In this document: one piece after another, positions 54,366 through 62,330 of the stretch
Layout of the letters: every line of letters starts with the position of its first letter
How positions within the stretch are numbered: the stretch's first letter is position 1
Assembly (NCBI RefSeq): GCF_013375155.1
Contig: NZ_JABXOF010000003.1
Span: 124,001-188,000 of the forward strand
Length of the DNA: 64,000 nt
Reading direction: 5' to 3'
DNA from: Serratia ureilytica
GTDB taxonomy: Bacteria > Pseudomonadota > Gammaproteobacteria > Enterobacterales > Enterobacteriaceae
Notes under the pieces: generated by a model
The model's database searches: none
What the model was told of the DNA's origin: nothing
What the model saw: only the letters and a program-made list of their open reading frames with translations
Made by a program: the position numbers and the translations under genes

Positions 54366-56336
54366 ATGAATGGAACATCATCACGCATTGTTATCGTGGG
54401 CGCCGGGATTGTCGGGGCATCGATCGCCTATCATCTCGCGCGTCAGGGGCAGCGCGTTATCGTCGTTGAGCAGGCGCATCCCGCGGCGGGGGCCACAGGC
54501 AGCTCGTTCGGCTGGATCAGCGAAGGTGTGCCAGAGGGCGCTCCCGATGCGTTTCTGCGGCGCGAGATCGTGGCTGACTGGGTGCGGCTGACGCAGGAGA
54601 TCCCGGAATTGTGGGTGAATTGGTCCGGCGCGCTCAGCTATGGTCAGGCGCCGGCGACGCAAAACCCCGACAATCGGCGTCTGTCCTCCGCCGAGGTGAT
54701 GGCGCTGGAGCCGGCGCTCGGGCTGCCCGATAGCCAGGCCTATTTTGCGGCGCGCGATGGCGCGGTCGATCCGCAAGAAGTGACACAGCGGCTGCTCGAA
54801 CGGGTAGGCGCGTTGGGCGGCGAGTTGCTTCTGGGACGTGCGGTCAGCGGATTTCTGCGCGAGGCCGGTGGTCAGATAACCGGCATCGTTACCGAGGAGG
54901 GCGCGATCGCCGCCGAACGGGTAGTGCTCGCCTGCGGTACGGGGATCTCGGCGCTGCTGGACGGCAGCGAATTCTCGTTGCCGATCGAGGCGTCGCCGGC
55001 AATTTTGTTGCGCTATCACGCGGCGGCGCAGGCGGTGAACACGCTGATTGCGGGCGACGACATCGAAGTGCGTCATGCGCAAAATGGCGATCTGCTCGCG
55101 GCGGAGGATTATCCTGCGGGCGGCGATGTCAAACGCGTGGAAGAGGACGCGCGATCGGCGATTCAAAACCGCCTGCACGGCTCGGCGCCATTGCAACTGC
55201 AGGCGTGTTCGGTGGGGCTGCGCCCCAGGCCGCGCGACGGTTATCCCATCCTCGGGCCGCTGGGCGCCACCTGTCTCTATGTGGCGGTGATGCATCCGGC
55301 CGTGATGTGCGCTCCGACGTTGGGTCGGCTGGTCAGCGACGAGTTGTTGCACGGCGTTAATCCCGCCATTCCTCACGGTTACCGCCCGGCGCGATTTATT
55401 GATGATGGGGGTGAAGGGGGGGATATCATCGCGATTGCCGGTCGGTTCGCGCTGGATACCGCGCAGCCGCCGCTCAGTCTTTATCCCTATGCGCCGGTTT
55501 ATAAGATAGGGGAGCACGTCCTGAAGCGCACCCGTCCGACGTCGGGCGAAGCCCAGGCGCTGGCGGCGTATCTCACCGCGTTGCGTCGTCAGGGCGTTGA
55601 CGTCGTGGCGCCGACGGCCTGTCCGCAAGAGATAGCGGGCAGTATGTGGGTGGTTTATCCCTTTGTGGCGGGAGAAAAATATGCGGGCCGCGATGAGCAG
55701 ATTATCGCGGCGGGCAGGCTGTTGGGAAGGATCCACGCGTTATCTTCGGCAAACAATAACGCCGGGCTGGCGGTTTATGACGAGTATGCACTGACTGAAG
55801 ACGATATCTCAGCGGATCTGGCCGAGATCGCCAGTCATGCGGCAAGCCAGGGGCTGACGCTCGACATCGAGGCGCTAAAAACGCGTATGCTGCAGATTGC
55901 CGGGCGGCAGACGGCGCTTAGCGCACGGGATCTCCCTTGCGTGGAAACGCCCTATGACTTTAAAGCCGATAATCTGATTTATGTCGCGCAGGATAGGCCA
56001 GTGCTGATCGACCCCGATAACGCGCTGTTTTTGCCGCGCGTGTTCGATCTGGCGCTGGTCCTGCTGCTGTTCCACAACGCGCTGGACTCGGCGCCCGACC
56101 GCGTGTTCACCGTACAGGAATGGCGGCTGTTTTTGACGGGGTACGGTGAGTTTGTCGCGTTGACGGCCGGCGAAGTGCAAAGCTGGCATCAGGCGGTAGA
56201 GCATCTGTTTCTCGACGAAGTCCTGTGGCTGATGGCGGACTTTGCCGATGGCTGGCGCGATCCTCGGCAAACGGCGCTGTTCTTCTCTCTGATCGGGCTG
56301 CTGGATAATCTTTCCGACTACGGATTAACACCGTAA
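54366..56336 (+). CDS. FAD-dependent amine/amino-acid oxidoreductase fused to an APH-like kinase domain
   Basis: Protein of 656 residues. The N-terminal half (about 1-345) is a DAO-family flavoprotein: IVIVGAGIVGASIAYHLA binds FAD, GATGSSFGWI and GLRPRPRDGYPILGPLG are typical of glycine/D-amino acid oxidases. The C-terminal half (about 370-656) resembles aminoglycoside or homoserine phosphotransferases: MWVVYPFVAGEKY (hinge), YDFKADNLIY (Asp-Lys-Asn catalytic loop, with Asp where the usual HGD His-Gly precedes) and LIDPDNALF (metal-binding Asp). The reading frame is continuous with no stop between the halves. Known single-domain relatives act separately, so this could oxidise and phosphorylate the same metabolite. 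Substrate unknown. MFS gene just upstream. Confidence 0.78.
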   Translation: MNGTSSRIVIVGAGIVGASIAYHLARQGQRVIVVEQAHPAAGATGSSFGWISEGVPEGAPDAFLRREIVADWVRLTQEIPELWVNWSGALSYGQAPATQNPDNRRLSSAEVMALEPALGLPDSQAYFAARDGAVDPQEVTQRLLERVGALGGELLLGRAVSGFLREAGGQITGIVTEEGAIAAERVVLACGTGISALLDGSEFSLPIEASPAILLRYHAAAQAVNTLIAGDDIEVRHAQNGDLLAAEDYPAGGDVKRVEEDARSAIQNRLHGSAPLQLQACSVGLRPRPRDGYPILGPLGATCLYVAVMHPAVMCAPTLGRLVSDELLHGVNPAIPHGYRPARFIDDGGEGGDIIAIAGRFALDTAQPPLSLYPYAPVYKIGEHVLKRTRPTSGEAQALAAYLTALRRQGVDVVAPTACPQEIAGSMWVVYPFVAGEKYAGRDEQIIAAGRLLGRIHALSSANNNAGLAVYDEYALTEDDISADLAEIASHAASQGLTLDIEALKTRMLQIAGRQTALSARDLPCVETPYDFKADNLIYVAQDRPVLIDPDNALFLPRVFDLALVLLLFHNALDSAPDRVFTVQEWRLFLTGYGEFVALTAGEVQSWHQAVEHLFLDEVLWLMADFADGWRDPRQTALFFSLIGLLDNLSDYGLTP

Positions 56337-56395
56337 TGCGCTCAACGTTGCAGTGGTTTTTTGCGCCGTTGGCGAGGCTCTTATATATTTATTAG

Positions 56396-56560
56396 CATGC
56401 CTGAGGCAGGTTAGGCATGAAGCGGAGGCCGTACAGGCCGCTGCAAGCACGACAGTTAATCCGTTCGCCAAGAGGCTGCGAGACGGTGCTTTCGGTAGGG
56501 ACAGCCGCCAAACGTTTTTACGGCGACCGAAGGCGGAGCAGCTACTCACAGGTCACGAGG
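56396..56560 (+). ncRNA. Possible structured leader RNA upstream of the cupin gene
   Basis: Several nested complementary arms occur: CATGCCT/AGGCATG (56396-56402, 56413-56419), and CTTTCGGT with ACCGAAGG enclosing CCGCC/GGCG nearer the gene. ACCGAAGG followed by ACTCACAGG and GAGGACA is reminiscent of the 3' half of glycine riboswitch aptamers, but the 5' half does not clearly fit. No coding frame with a ribosome site was seen. Confidence 0.3.
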
Positions 56561-56569
56561 ACACTTACC

Positions 56570-56887
56570 ATGCATAAGAGAACACTGGCGTCACTGCATT
56601 ACGAAAACATGCCTTACGATGGGGTGCGCTTTCATATTTTGAAACGGGAGACGCCGGGCCATACGGCGTTGCTGAAGCTGGATGCGGGCAGCCGACAACC
56701 GGCGCGTTTTCATCCGGGATGGGTGAAACTGATGGTGCTGAGCGGTGAACTGAAGGTTGACGATCAGACGCTGCAACCTCATGAGATGTTAATCATTCCT
56801 GCCAATACCGCCTATACGGTAGAGGCCATAACGGAAGTGATTTGTCTGGCGATTTCCGAGCTGGACGGAGCCGAACTGGCCCGTTGA
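56570..56887 (+). CDS. Small cupin-domain protein
   Basis: Single-domain cupin of 105 residues. RFHPGWVKLMVLSGELKVDDQTLQPHEMLIIPANTAYTVEA (about 45-85) is a cupin core, though only one histidine of motif 1 (FHPGW) is plainly kept, so metal binding may be lost. ATG 56570 follows GAGGA by about ten bases. The long, possibly structured leader suggests post-transcriptional control. Function unknown. Confidence 0.75.
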   Translation: MHKRTLASLHYENMPYDGVRFHILKRETPGHTALLKLDAGSRQPARFHPGWVKLMVLSGELKVDDQTLQPHEMLIIPANTAYTVEAITEVICLAISELDGAELAR

Positions 56888-57243
56888 CGTATTGACAAGA
56901 AGGGATAGCGGAGAGCCTAGGCGCTCTCCCTATCCCTTCAGCATTGAGCCGCCCCCAGGCTAAGCTACCTGCTGACTAGGCATAAACCTCCTGATTCAAT
57001 CCACCGCGCTTTCCCTTTCCATCACTTTCGGCCTCCGTCGCCCCCGCAACGTTGCCGCCATTGTGCAGCGCATGCACAATGTCATCGCCCCGTTACCACG
57101 CAGAACGATGAAATGTGGGTGTCATAGTGAGTTTATTCGCATAAGGCCCCTGGTGTGGCTTGCGAGAACGTCACTATATGGAGGATCATGCGGCCTCTCT
57201 ATCAAATAAAAGACATTCGCGTTATCAAAAGGGACAAACGACC
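56888..57243. other. Intergenic region between the cupin and AraC genes
   Basis: A strong stem-loop follows the cupin gene: GAAGGGATAG (56899-56908) pairs with CTATCCCTTC (56930-56939), with GGAGAGC/GCTCTCC inside and one bulged base. A T-run is lacking, so it is a poor intrinsic terminator. The rest contains no gene I can support; a weak in-frame extension of the AraC gene begins at 57160 or 57178. Confidence 0.55.
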
Positions 57244-58035
57244 ATGGGATTCGAAGTCGACAACGCCGAAACGAAACGCATCAACCTGAGCAGCCACGAG
57301 AATTCCTCGTTCGAGGTGACAGGGCTGGTGAAACACTATCCGGCAGGCTTTGTCGTTCCTTTCCACTCGCATAAACGTTGCCATTTGCTCTATTCGCAAC
57401 AGGGAGTGATGGCGGTCGAGGCGGGCAGCGGGCGTTGGATCGTGCCGCCAACCACCGCAGTCTGGCTGCGGCCGGGGGTGGAGCATCAACTGGTCATGCA
57501 GAGCAATATCTGCGTTTACGGGATTTTTGTCGATGAATTCACCGCCGCGCGGTTGCCGTTGCGCGACGGCGTTTTGCAGGTGTCACCGCTGCTGCGGGAG
57601 CTGATCGCCCAACTGGCGACGCTGGCACCCGAGGGCGAGGAAACCAAACGCCACGCGCTGCTCAGAGCGCTGTTCCTCGAGGAACTGAGCCTGCAGCCAC
57701 AGCTGGCGCTGCATCTCCCTTGGCCGATGGAAGCGAGAATGGCCGCCATTTGCCGGCAGTTGGTCATCACGCCGGCCGACGATCGCGGCATTGAGATCTG
57801 GGCGGATTCACTGTCGATCAGCGCGAAAACCTTCCAGCGTCACTTTACTCAACAAACCGGCATCACCTTTGGCCAGTGGAAACAGCGTCTGCGGCTGCTG
57901 TCGTCCATTCCGCTGCTGTTGGCCGGCCACTCCATCATACACGCCGCTTTCGAAAGCGGTTATGAGAGCCACAGCGCCTATTCGGTGGCGTTTAAAAAAC
58001 TGTTTGGCGTTTCGCCTTCGCGCTTTACGCTATAG
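57244..58035 (+). CDS. AraC family transcriptional regulator
   Basis: Protein of 263 residues. The cupin sensor contains PAGFVVPFHSHKRCHLLYSQQG (HSH, about 33-54), the C-terminal helix-turn-helices ADSLSISAKTFQRHFTQQTGITFGQW and IIHAAFESGYESHSAYSVAFKKLFGVSPSRF. This looks like the NimR/YeaM-like branch of one-domain-sensor AraC regulators, which often control an adjacent or divergent MFS gene, but none adjoins it. ATG 57244 has AAGGG ten bases upstream; earlier starts (ATG 57178, TTG 57160) are possible. Confidence 0.85.
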   Translation: MGFEVDNAETKRINLSSHENSSFEVTGLVKHYPAGFVVPFHSHKRCHLLYSQQGVMAVEAGSGRWIVPPTTAVWLRPGVEHQLVMQSNICVYGIFVDEFTAARLPLRDGVLQVSPLLRELIAQLATLAPEGEETKRHALLRALFLEELSLQPQLALHLPWPMEARMAAICRQLVITPADDRGIEIWADSLSISAKTFQRHFTQQTGITFGQWKQRLRLLSSIPLLLAGHSIIHAAFESGYESHSAYSVAFKKLFGVSPSRFTL

Positions 58036-58121
58036 CCGTATTGCAGAGCGCGCTTCTCCTATAGATTGAAGCAACCTAATGACGTATAAAGCAAAGCAGT
58101 CAACCTCCGAGGCCGCTTCCC

Positions 58122-59657
58122 GTGATAAAAATTGTCGTGTACCTGATTATCGCCGTGACGATCGCCATTATTGCGGCAAGAGTCATCTTTCGTTTGCCGG
58201 ATATTTCCCAACGTTCACCGCAGGCGGCATTGCCGGCGGATCCTGCCGCGCTATTGCCGGCGCGGGCCGCCGAACAGATGGCGGCACACCCCGGCCTGAG
58301 CGGCGTGGTGCCGCTGGTCAGCGGCCACGATGCGTTCGCCAGCCGCCTGGCGTTGGCGCGGATGGCGGAAAGGTCGATCGATGCCCAGTACTATATCTGG
58401 CATAACGACACCTCCGGGCAGATCCTGCTGAAAACCCTGTATGACGCGGCCCAACGCGGCGTGCGTGTGCGGCTGCTGCTGGACGATAACGGCGTCGCCA
58501 TGGATGAGACGCTGGCGGCGCTGAACGCGCAGAAAAACGTCGAGATCCGTCTGTTCAACCCGTCTACCGTGCGTACGCCGAAGCTGGCCGGTTACGCCTT
58601 CGACTTTATGCGCATGAACCGGCGCATGCATAACAAGTCCTACATCGTCGACGGCGCCGTGGCGATCATCGGCGGCCGCAACATTGGCGATGAGTATTTC
58701 CAGGTCGGCGACGAGAACTATTTCCTCGATCTCGACGTGTTGAGCGTCGGCAGCGTGGTGGCGGAGACCGCCGATGTCTTCGATCGCTACTGGAACAGCG
58801 CCTCGGTATTCGGCGTTGAGCAAATTATCCGGGGCCAGGGCAACCTCTCGGCATTCCTGACGCAGGCCGCCGCAACCGAAACCAGCGAGCGCGCCCGTAA
58901 ATTGGCGGTGCAGCTGGAAACCAGTGCGGTGCGCTTTCGTGATGGCGCCGTGCAGCCGGAATTCACCCAGGTAGAGCTGGTGGCCGACGATCCGGCGAAG
59001 GGATTGGGCAAAGCGTCGCGCGATCGCTTGATGGTGACGCAGCTGGGCAAGATCATCGGCGGCGTCAGCCGGCAATTGGATCTGGTCTCCGCCTATTTCG
59101 TGCCGGGGCGGGAAGGGGCAACCTTCTTTGAATCGCTTGCCAAACAGGGAAAATCCATCCGCGTGCTGACCAACGCAATGAACACCACCGACGTGCTGGT
59201 GGTTCACGCCGGCTACGCCAAATACCGGCGTGAGCTGCTGCAGGCGGGCGTCGAGCTGTTCGAGCTGAAGCTGCGCGCCGGGCAACCGACGGGGCGCAAG
59301 GAACTCAAGCCGCTGGGGCTGTCCGGTGCGGCGCTGCATGCTAAAACCTTCGCCATCGATGACAAACGGGTGTTTATCGGCTCGTTCAATTTCGATCCGC
59401 GCTCGGCGCACCTGAACTGCGAAATGGGATTCTTGATCGATAGCCCGTCGCTGGCGGCCGACACCCGCCAACTGTTTGATGGCCCGCTCGAATACGCCGC
59501 CTATCGGCCGGTATTGACGCCCGAAGGCAAAATGGTGTGGAAAGAAGCCTTCGAAGACGGCCACACCGAGGTGCACCAGCAAGAACCCGGCGCCGGCTGG
59601 GTAAAACGCATCGTTCTTACCGTGGCCGGCTGGCTGCCTATCGAGTGGATGCTGTAA
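58122..59657 (+). CDS. Phospholipase D/cardiolipin synthase family protein (ClsC-like)
   Basis: Protein of 511 residues with one N-terminal membrane helix (MIKIVVYLIIAVTIAIIAA) and two HKD catalytic motifs: HNKSYIVDGAVAIIGGRN (about 169-186) and HAKTFAIDDKRVFIGSFN (about 406-423). Both are intact, each with the following Gly-Gly/Ser-Asn. Spacing and length fit E. coli ClsC (YmdC), which makes cardiolipin from phosphatidylglycerol and phosphatidylethanolamine. The start is GTG 58122 with GAGG nine bases upstream. ClsC often works with YmdB, which is not adjacent here. Its last 20 bases overlap the convergent thioredoxin-like gene. Confidence 0.88.
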   Translation: MIKIVVYLIIAVTIAIIAARVIFRLPDISQRSPQAALPADPAALLPARAAEQMAAHPGLSGVVPLVSGHDAFASRLALARMAERSIDAQYYIWHNDTSGQILLKTLYDAAQRGVRVRLLLDDNGVAMDETLAALNAQKNVEIRLFNPSTVRTPKLAGYAFDFMRMNRRMHNKSYIVDGAVAIIGGRNIGDEYFQVGDENYFLDLDVLSVGSVVAETADVFDRYWNSASVFGVEQIIRGQGNLSAFLTQAAATETSERARKLAVQLETSAVRFRDGAVQPEFTQVELVADDPAKGLGKASRDRLMVTQLGKIIGGVSRQLDLVSAYFVPGREGATFFESLAKQGKSIRVLTNAMNTTDVLVVHAGYAKYRRELLQAGVELFELKLRAGQPTGRKELKPLGLSGAALHAKTFAIDDKRVFIGSFNFDPRSAHLNCEMGFLIDSPSLAADTRQLFDGPLEYAAYRPVLTPEGKMVWKEAFEDGHTEVHQQEPGAGWVKRIVLTVAGWLPIEWML

Positions 59658-59994
59658 CGCCGGCGAAGGCCGTCGCCACCCGGTGTAACAGCCGTTGCAA
59701 GGGAACCTCGCCCGCGATGATTGCAATGAGGCGCGCATCCTCAAACAGGGCGAGGGAGGGCACGGATTTGATGCCGAACGCAGGGGCGACCGTCGGCGCC
59801 TGCGCGACGTCAATGCGGCCGAAGGCGATCTCGTTGGCGTGACGGTGCAGCTGTTCAACGATCCCCTGCATATTCTGACAAGGGCGGCACCAGGAGGCGG
59901 AAAAGTAGAGGATGGCCCGCTGCCCCTCGGGTTTGTCTGCGTCATAGAGGAAACGGGTCACCTCATGGGGCTCTGCCAGGTTCGTGATCGTCAT
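59638..59994 (-). CDS. Thioredoxin-like protein
   Basis: Protein of 118 residues with the thioredoxin fold. The active site is SASWCRPCQNMQ (WCRPC, about 36-40), and the cis-proline is in KSVPSLALF. It lacks a signal peptide, so it acts in the cytoplasm, reducing disulfides. ATG 59994 follows AGGAG by seven bases and overlaps the MAPEG stop by four bases (ATGA), so the two are translated together. The upstream ArsR-type site suggests sulfide or thiol-stress control. Confidence 0.88.
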   Translation of the reverse strand: MTITNLAEPHEVTRFLYDADKPEGQRAILYFSASWCRPCQNMQGIVEQLHRHANEIAFGRIDVAQAPTVAPAFGIKSVPSLALFEDARLIAIIAGEVPLQRLLHRVATAFAGVTASTR

Positions 59995-60413
59995 GGCAGG
60001 CTCCTGACGATCTCTATCCCCATCCAAATCATCGTGACGATTTGCGTGAAAAAGAAAGCGAAGCGCCAGGTGGCGACTTTCTCCGTCTGCTCGAAACCGA
60101 TGTGAACCAGACTCTGCGCCATGCGCGCGCCGAGCAGGACCAGAGACAAGACATTCAGCGTCGTGCTTTCCACCTGAAATGCGGCTATCGCTACAACGAG
60201 GGCGGTATAAACCGGCAAATTTTCAATGCAGTTACGATGCGCCGCAATGGCGCGCTGGTAGCCATCGCTGCCCTGCGGTTTATTCGCTTGCCATTCGCTG
60301 ACCGTGGCGCGGCCGGTTAAAATTCGGGACCAGCGATAAACGCCGACGGTGCCGAATAGAATCAATAATGTCCAGCCGGCAAACGCCAGCAGTACCAGGG
60401 TTGGCATATTCAT
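59991..60413 (-). CDS. MAPEG family membrane protein
   Basis: Protein of 140 residues with four predicted helices. The MAPEG signature is in AIAAHRNCIENLPVYTALV (about 55-73), with LGARMAQSLVHIGF later. MAPEG proteins are glutathione-dependent transferases or peroxidases in the inner membrane. It overlaps a thioredoxin gene and is divergent from an ArsR/BigR-like regulator, with a palindrome between, which suggests one thiol-related stress operon. Confidence 0.87.
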   Translation of the reverse strand: MNMPTLVLLAFAGWTLLILFGTVGVYRWSRILTGRATVSEWQANKPQGSDGYQRAIAAHRNCIENLPVYTALVVAIAAFQVESTTLNVLSLVLLGARMAQSLVHIGFEQTEKVATWRFAFFFTQIVTMIWMGIEIVRSLP

Positions 60414-60498
60414 AACGCATTCTCACTTGTGTTGGGAAAGAGCCTGCGGCCTCAGGGAGAGCCGCTCGGCTTGAATACAAGGCTATATTAGAATTATA

Positions 60499-60520
60499 TA
60501 AATTAGCAATAACTAATTTA
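60499..60520. promoter_or_regulatory. Palindromic operator between MAPEG and ArsR genes
   Basis: TAAATTAG-CAATAA-CTAATTTA, perfect 8-bp arms, AT-rich, between divergent genes. It is typical in size for SmtB/ArsR/BigR repressors and recalls the palindrome at 664-688. Confidence 0.65.
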
Positions 60521-60599
60521 ATGGATGCTAATGTAATGCTGTGCCGGCGCCTGAAAGCCGCTATAATGCGGCTGAATGATGACGGGGCCGTGATTGACC

Positions 60600-60914
60600 A
60601 TGAATGCAAAAGCTAAGCAGGATCCTTTTTTGAATGAAGGGGCGATTGAGGCCGCCAGGCTGTTGAAAGCGATAGGCAACGAACACCGTTTGCTGGTGCT
60701 TTGCCTGCTATTGAAACACGATGAGATTGCCGTGGGGGAGCTTCAACAGTTGGTGCCGCTCAGCCAATCGGCGCTGTCGCAGCACCTGGCGAAAATGCGC
60801 AATGAAGGTCTGGTAACGTACCGACGCGAAGCGCAAACCCTGTTTTACCGTATCGATAACCCAAACGTGGCGAAAGTGATCGCCACGCTCAGAGAGATTT
60901 ACGCGCCGAAGTGA
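60600..60914 (+). CDS. ArsR family repressor, BigR/YgaV-like
   Basis: Protein of 104 residues with a winged helix: LLKAIGNEHRLLVLCLLL, VGELQQLVPLSQSALSQHLAKMRNEGLV and YRREAQTLFYRI match the BigR/YgaV branch, which senses persulfides by a disulfide between two cysteines. Here the first (VLCLL, residue about 39) is kept, but the C-terminal cysteine is absent (REIYAPK), so sensing must differ, perhaps between subunits. ATG 60600 was preferred to an upstream TTG. It is divergent from the MAPEG-thioredoxin operon, its probable target, across the palindrome at 60499-60520. Confidence 0.87.
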   Translation: MNAKAKQDPFLNEGAIEAARLLKAIGNEHRLLVLCLLLKHDEIAVGELQQLVPLSQSALSQHLAKMRNEGLVTYRREAQTLFYRIDNPNVAKVIATLREIYAPK

Positions 60915-60938
60915 GAGGGCAGGCGAAGTGCGTCGGGA

Positions 60939-62330
60939 CTAGCGCACTTCTCGCGTTGCGGCCAACAAGGCTTGTAACGAAGGCGCTTCGACCAGATTCT
61001 CGATGCAGGCCATCAGTTTTCGCGCATTAAGGCGTAATCCCTCACTGGGTGATTGCGCACAGCAGTGAAGAAATTTCTCACGAATATCCTGCATATCGGC
61101 CGGATTCTCCGGCCAGCCGCGGCCAAACTCGGCCTTGAGCCGCAGCGTATCATCCTGCTCCGGCGTGATGTGTAGTTCGAAGCGGTCAAACCTATCGAAG
61201 GCATGTTGTTCATGAACTTCGATACGCTGCGCCAGAGCAACGACCGTAGGTTCTGTCGCTGAAGCCGCGCTGAATTCACGTGCGCTGGCCTGGCCGCGCA
61301 GCAGCGCGTTGGCGATGATGTAACGCGCGCTGAATTGCGCATCGATTTCGGCCGTTTTCTGCGGCTCGTATGGCGCGCCGCAGACCATGCGCATGGTCGG
61401 CGAGGCATGCAGAGTGATCTTCGCCCGTGCGGGATCGGACAACTGCCGATGCGGGCCGTCGTTCAACAGCGCTTCGGTCAGCGCCAGCAGAATGCTGCAG
61501 TGCGGGTAGAGTTTGAAACAGGTCGCTTCTTCACCCAGAAAGGCGGAGCCCAATTGGTGGGTCAGCAATCCCAGGTCGGGTTCGCCCGGGGCATAGAGAT
61601 TGAAAAATCCGTTCTCGCCGCTCAGGACGCGTTTAGGGCCACTTATTCCAGCCTGCGCCATTAAAACCGCTTCCAGCGCATGGCGAGCCACCAATCCCTG
61701 GCTGATACGTACCGCCAGCGTCTTGTCCTGGTAGTGTTGGAAGGTGCCGATGCCAAAATCGAAAGCCAGGCCGATAGCGTCGGTAAAGGCGTGCAGGTCC
61801 AGGCGCAACAGGCGGGCGGCGATCGCTGCGCCGGAAAACAGGCCGAGGATGTTCGAGTCGAACCCGCGGTAGAAAAAGCCGTTCGCCTGCGCGGCGAGGT
61901 TGATGCGTTGAGCGAAGTCTTGCCCAACGGCCAACGCAGCCAAGGTGTCGAGGCCGGAAGCACCCGACAGTTCCGCAGCCGCCAAGGCCACAGGAATATC
62001 CGAGGAGCTGGGGTGCCAGCCAGGAGAAAGCACGTCGCAATAATCGAGCGCGCGAGCGCGTACGGCGTTGACAAACGCCGCCTGCGGCGCGGCGAGCCGC
62101 TCTTCGCTGCCGATAATGCTGGCTTCGGCGTTGCCGCTCCAGCGTCTGGCCAGCGACAGCGCCGCGTCAACGCCGCTTTGATCGTAGCCGGCGGCGAGAC
62201 AGCCAAGATTATCCATGAGCCGTTTACACTGGAATGCCAGGACGGCGGGGGGAATCATGCACGCATCTACCTGCGAAGCGAAAGCGATCAATTCTTCGAT
62301 CGGGTCGACCGATAATTTTGTCATGTTCAT
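60939..62330 (-). CDS. MmgE/PrpD family protein
   Basis: Protein of 463 residues, of the size of 2-methylcitrate dehydratase (PrpD). MDNLGCLAAG (about 38-48), SDIPVALAAAELSGASG (about 106-122) and CFKLYPHCSILLALTEAL (about 280-297) are family blocks. No prpBC genes adjoin it, so it is not the propionate-pathway enzyme; members also include aconitate decarboxylase-like and other hydratases. Its ATG overlaps the stop of the DHA2 transporter gene (ATGA), so the pair forms an operon, suggesting that it acts on a compound the transporter moves. Substrate unknown. Confidence 0.85.
   Translation of the reverse strand: MNMTKLSVDPIEELIAFASQVDACMIPPAVLAFQCKRLMDNLGCLAAGYDQSGVDAALSLARRWSGNAEASIIGSEERLAAPQAAFVNAVRARALDYCDVLSPGWHPSSSDIPVALAAAELSGASGLDTLAALAVGQDFAQRINLAAQANGFFYRGFDSNILGLFSGAAIAARLLRLDLHAFTDAIGLAFDFGIGTFQHYQDKTLAVRISQGLVARHALEAVLMAQAGISGPKRVLSGENGFFNLYAPGEPDLGLLTHQLGSAFLGEEATCFKLYPHCSILLALTEALLNDGPHRQLSDPARAKITLHASPTMRMVCGAPYEPQKTAEIDAQFSARYIIANALLRGQASAREFSAASATEPTVVALAQRIEVHEQHAFDRFDRFELHITPEQDDTLRLKAEFGRGWPENPADMQDIREKFLHCCAQSPSEGLRLNARKLMACIENLVEAPSLQALLAATREVR

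Noticed and set aside
58251-59945. Minus-strand open frame of 564 codons
   Set aside because: Antisense to the phospholipase D family gene with both HKD motifs intact; composition is typical of shadow frames.
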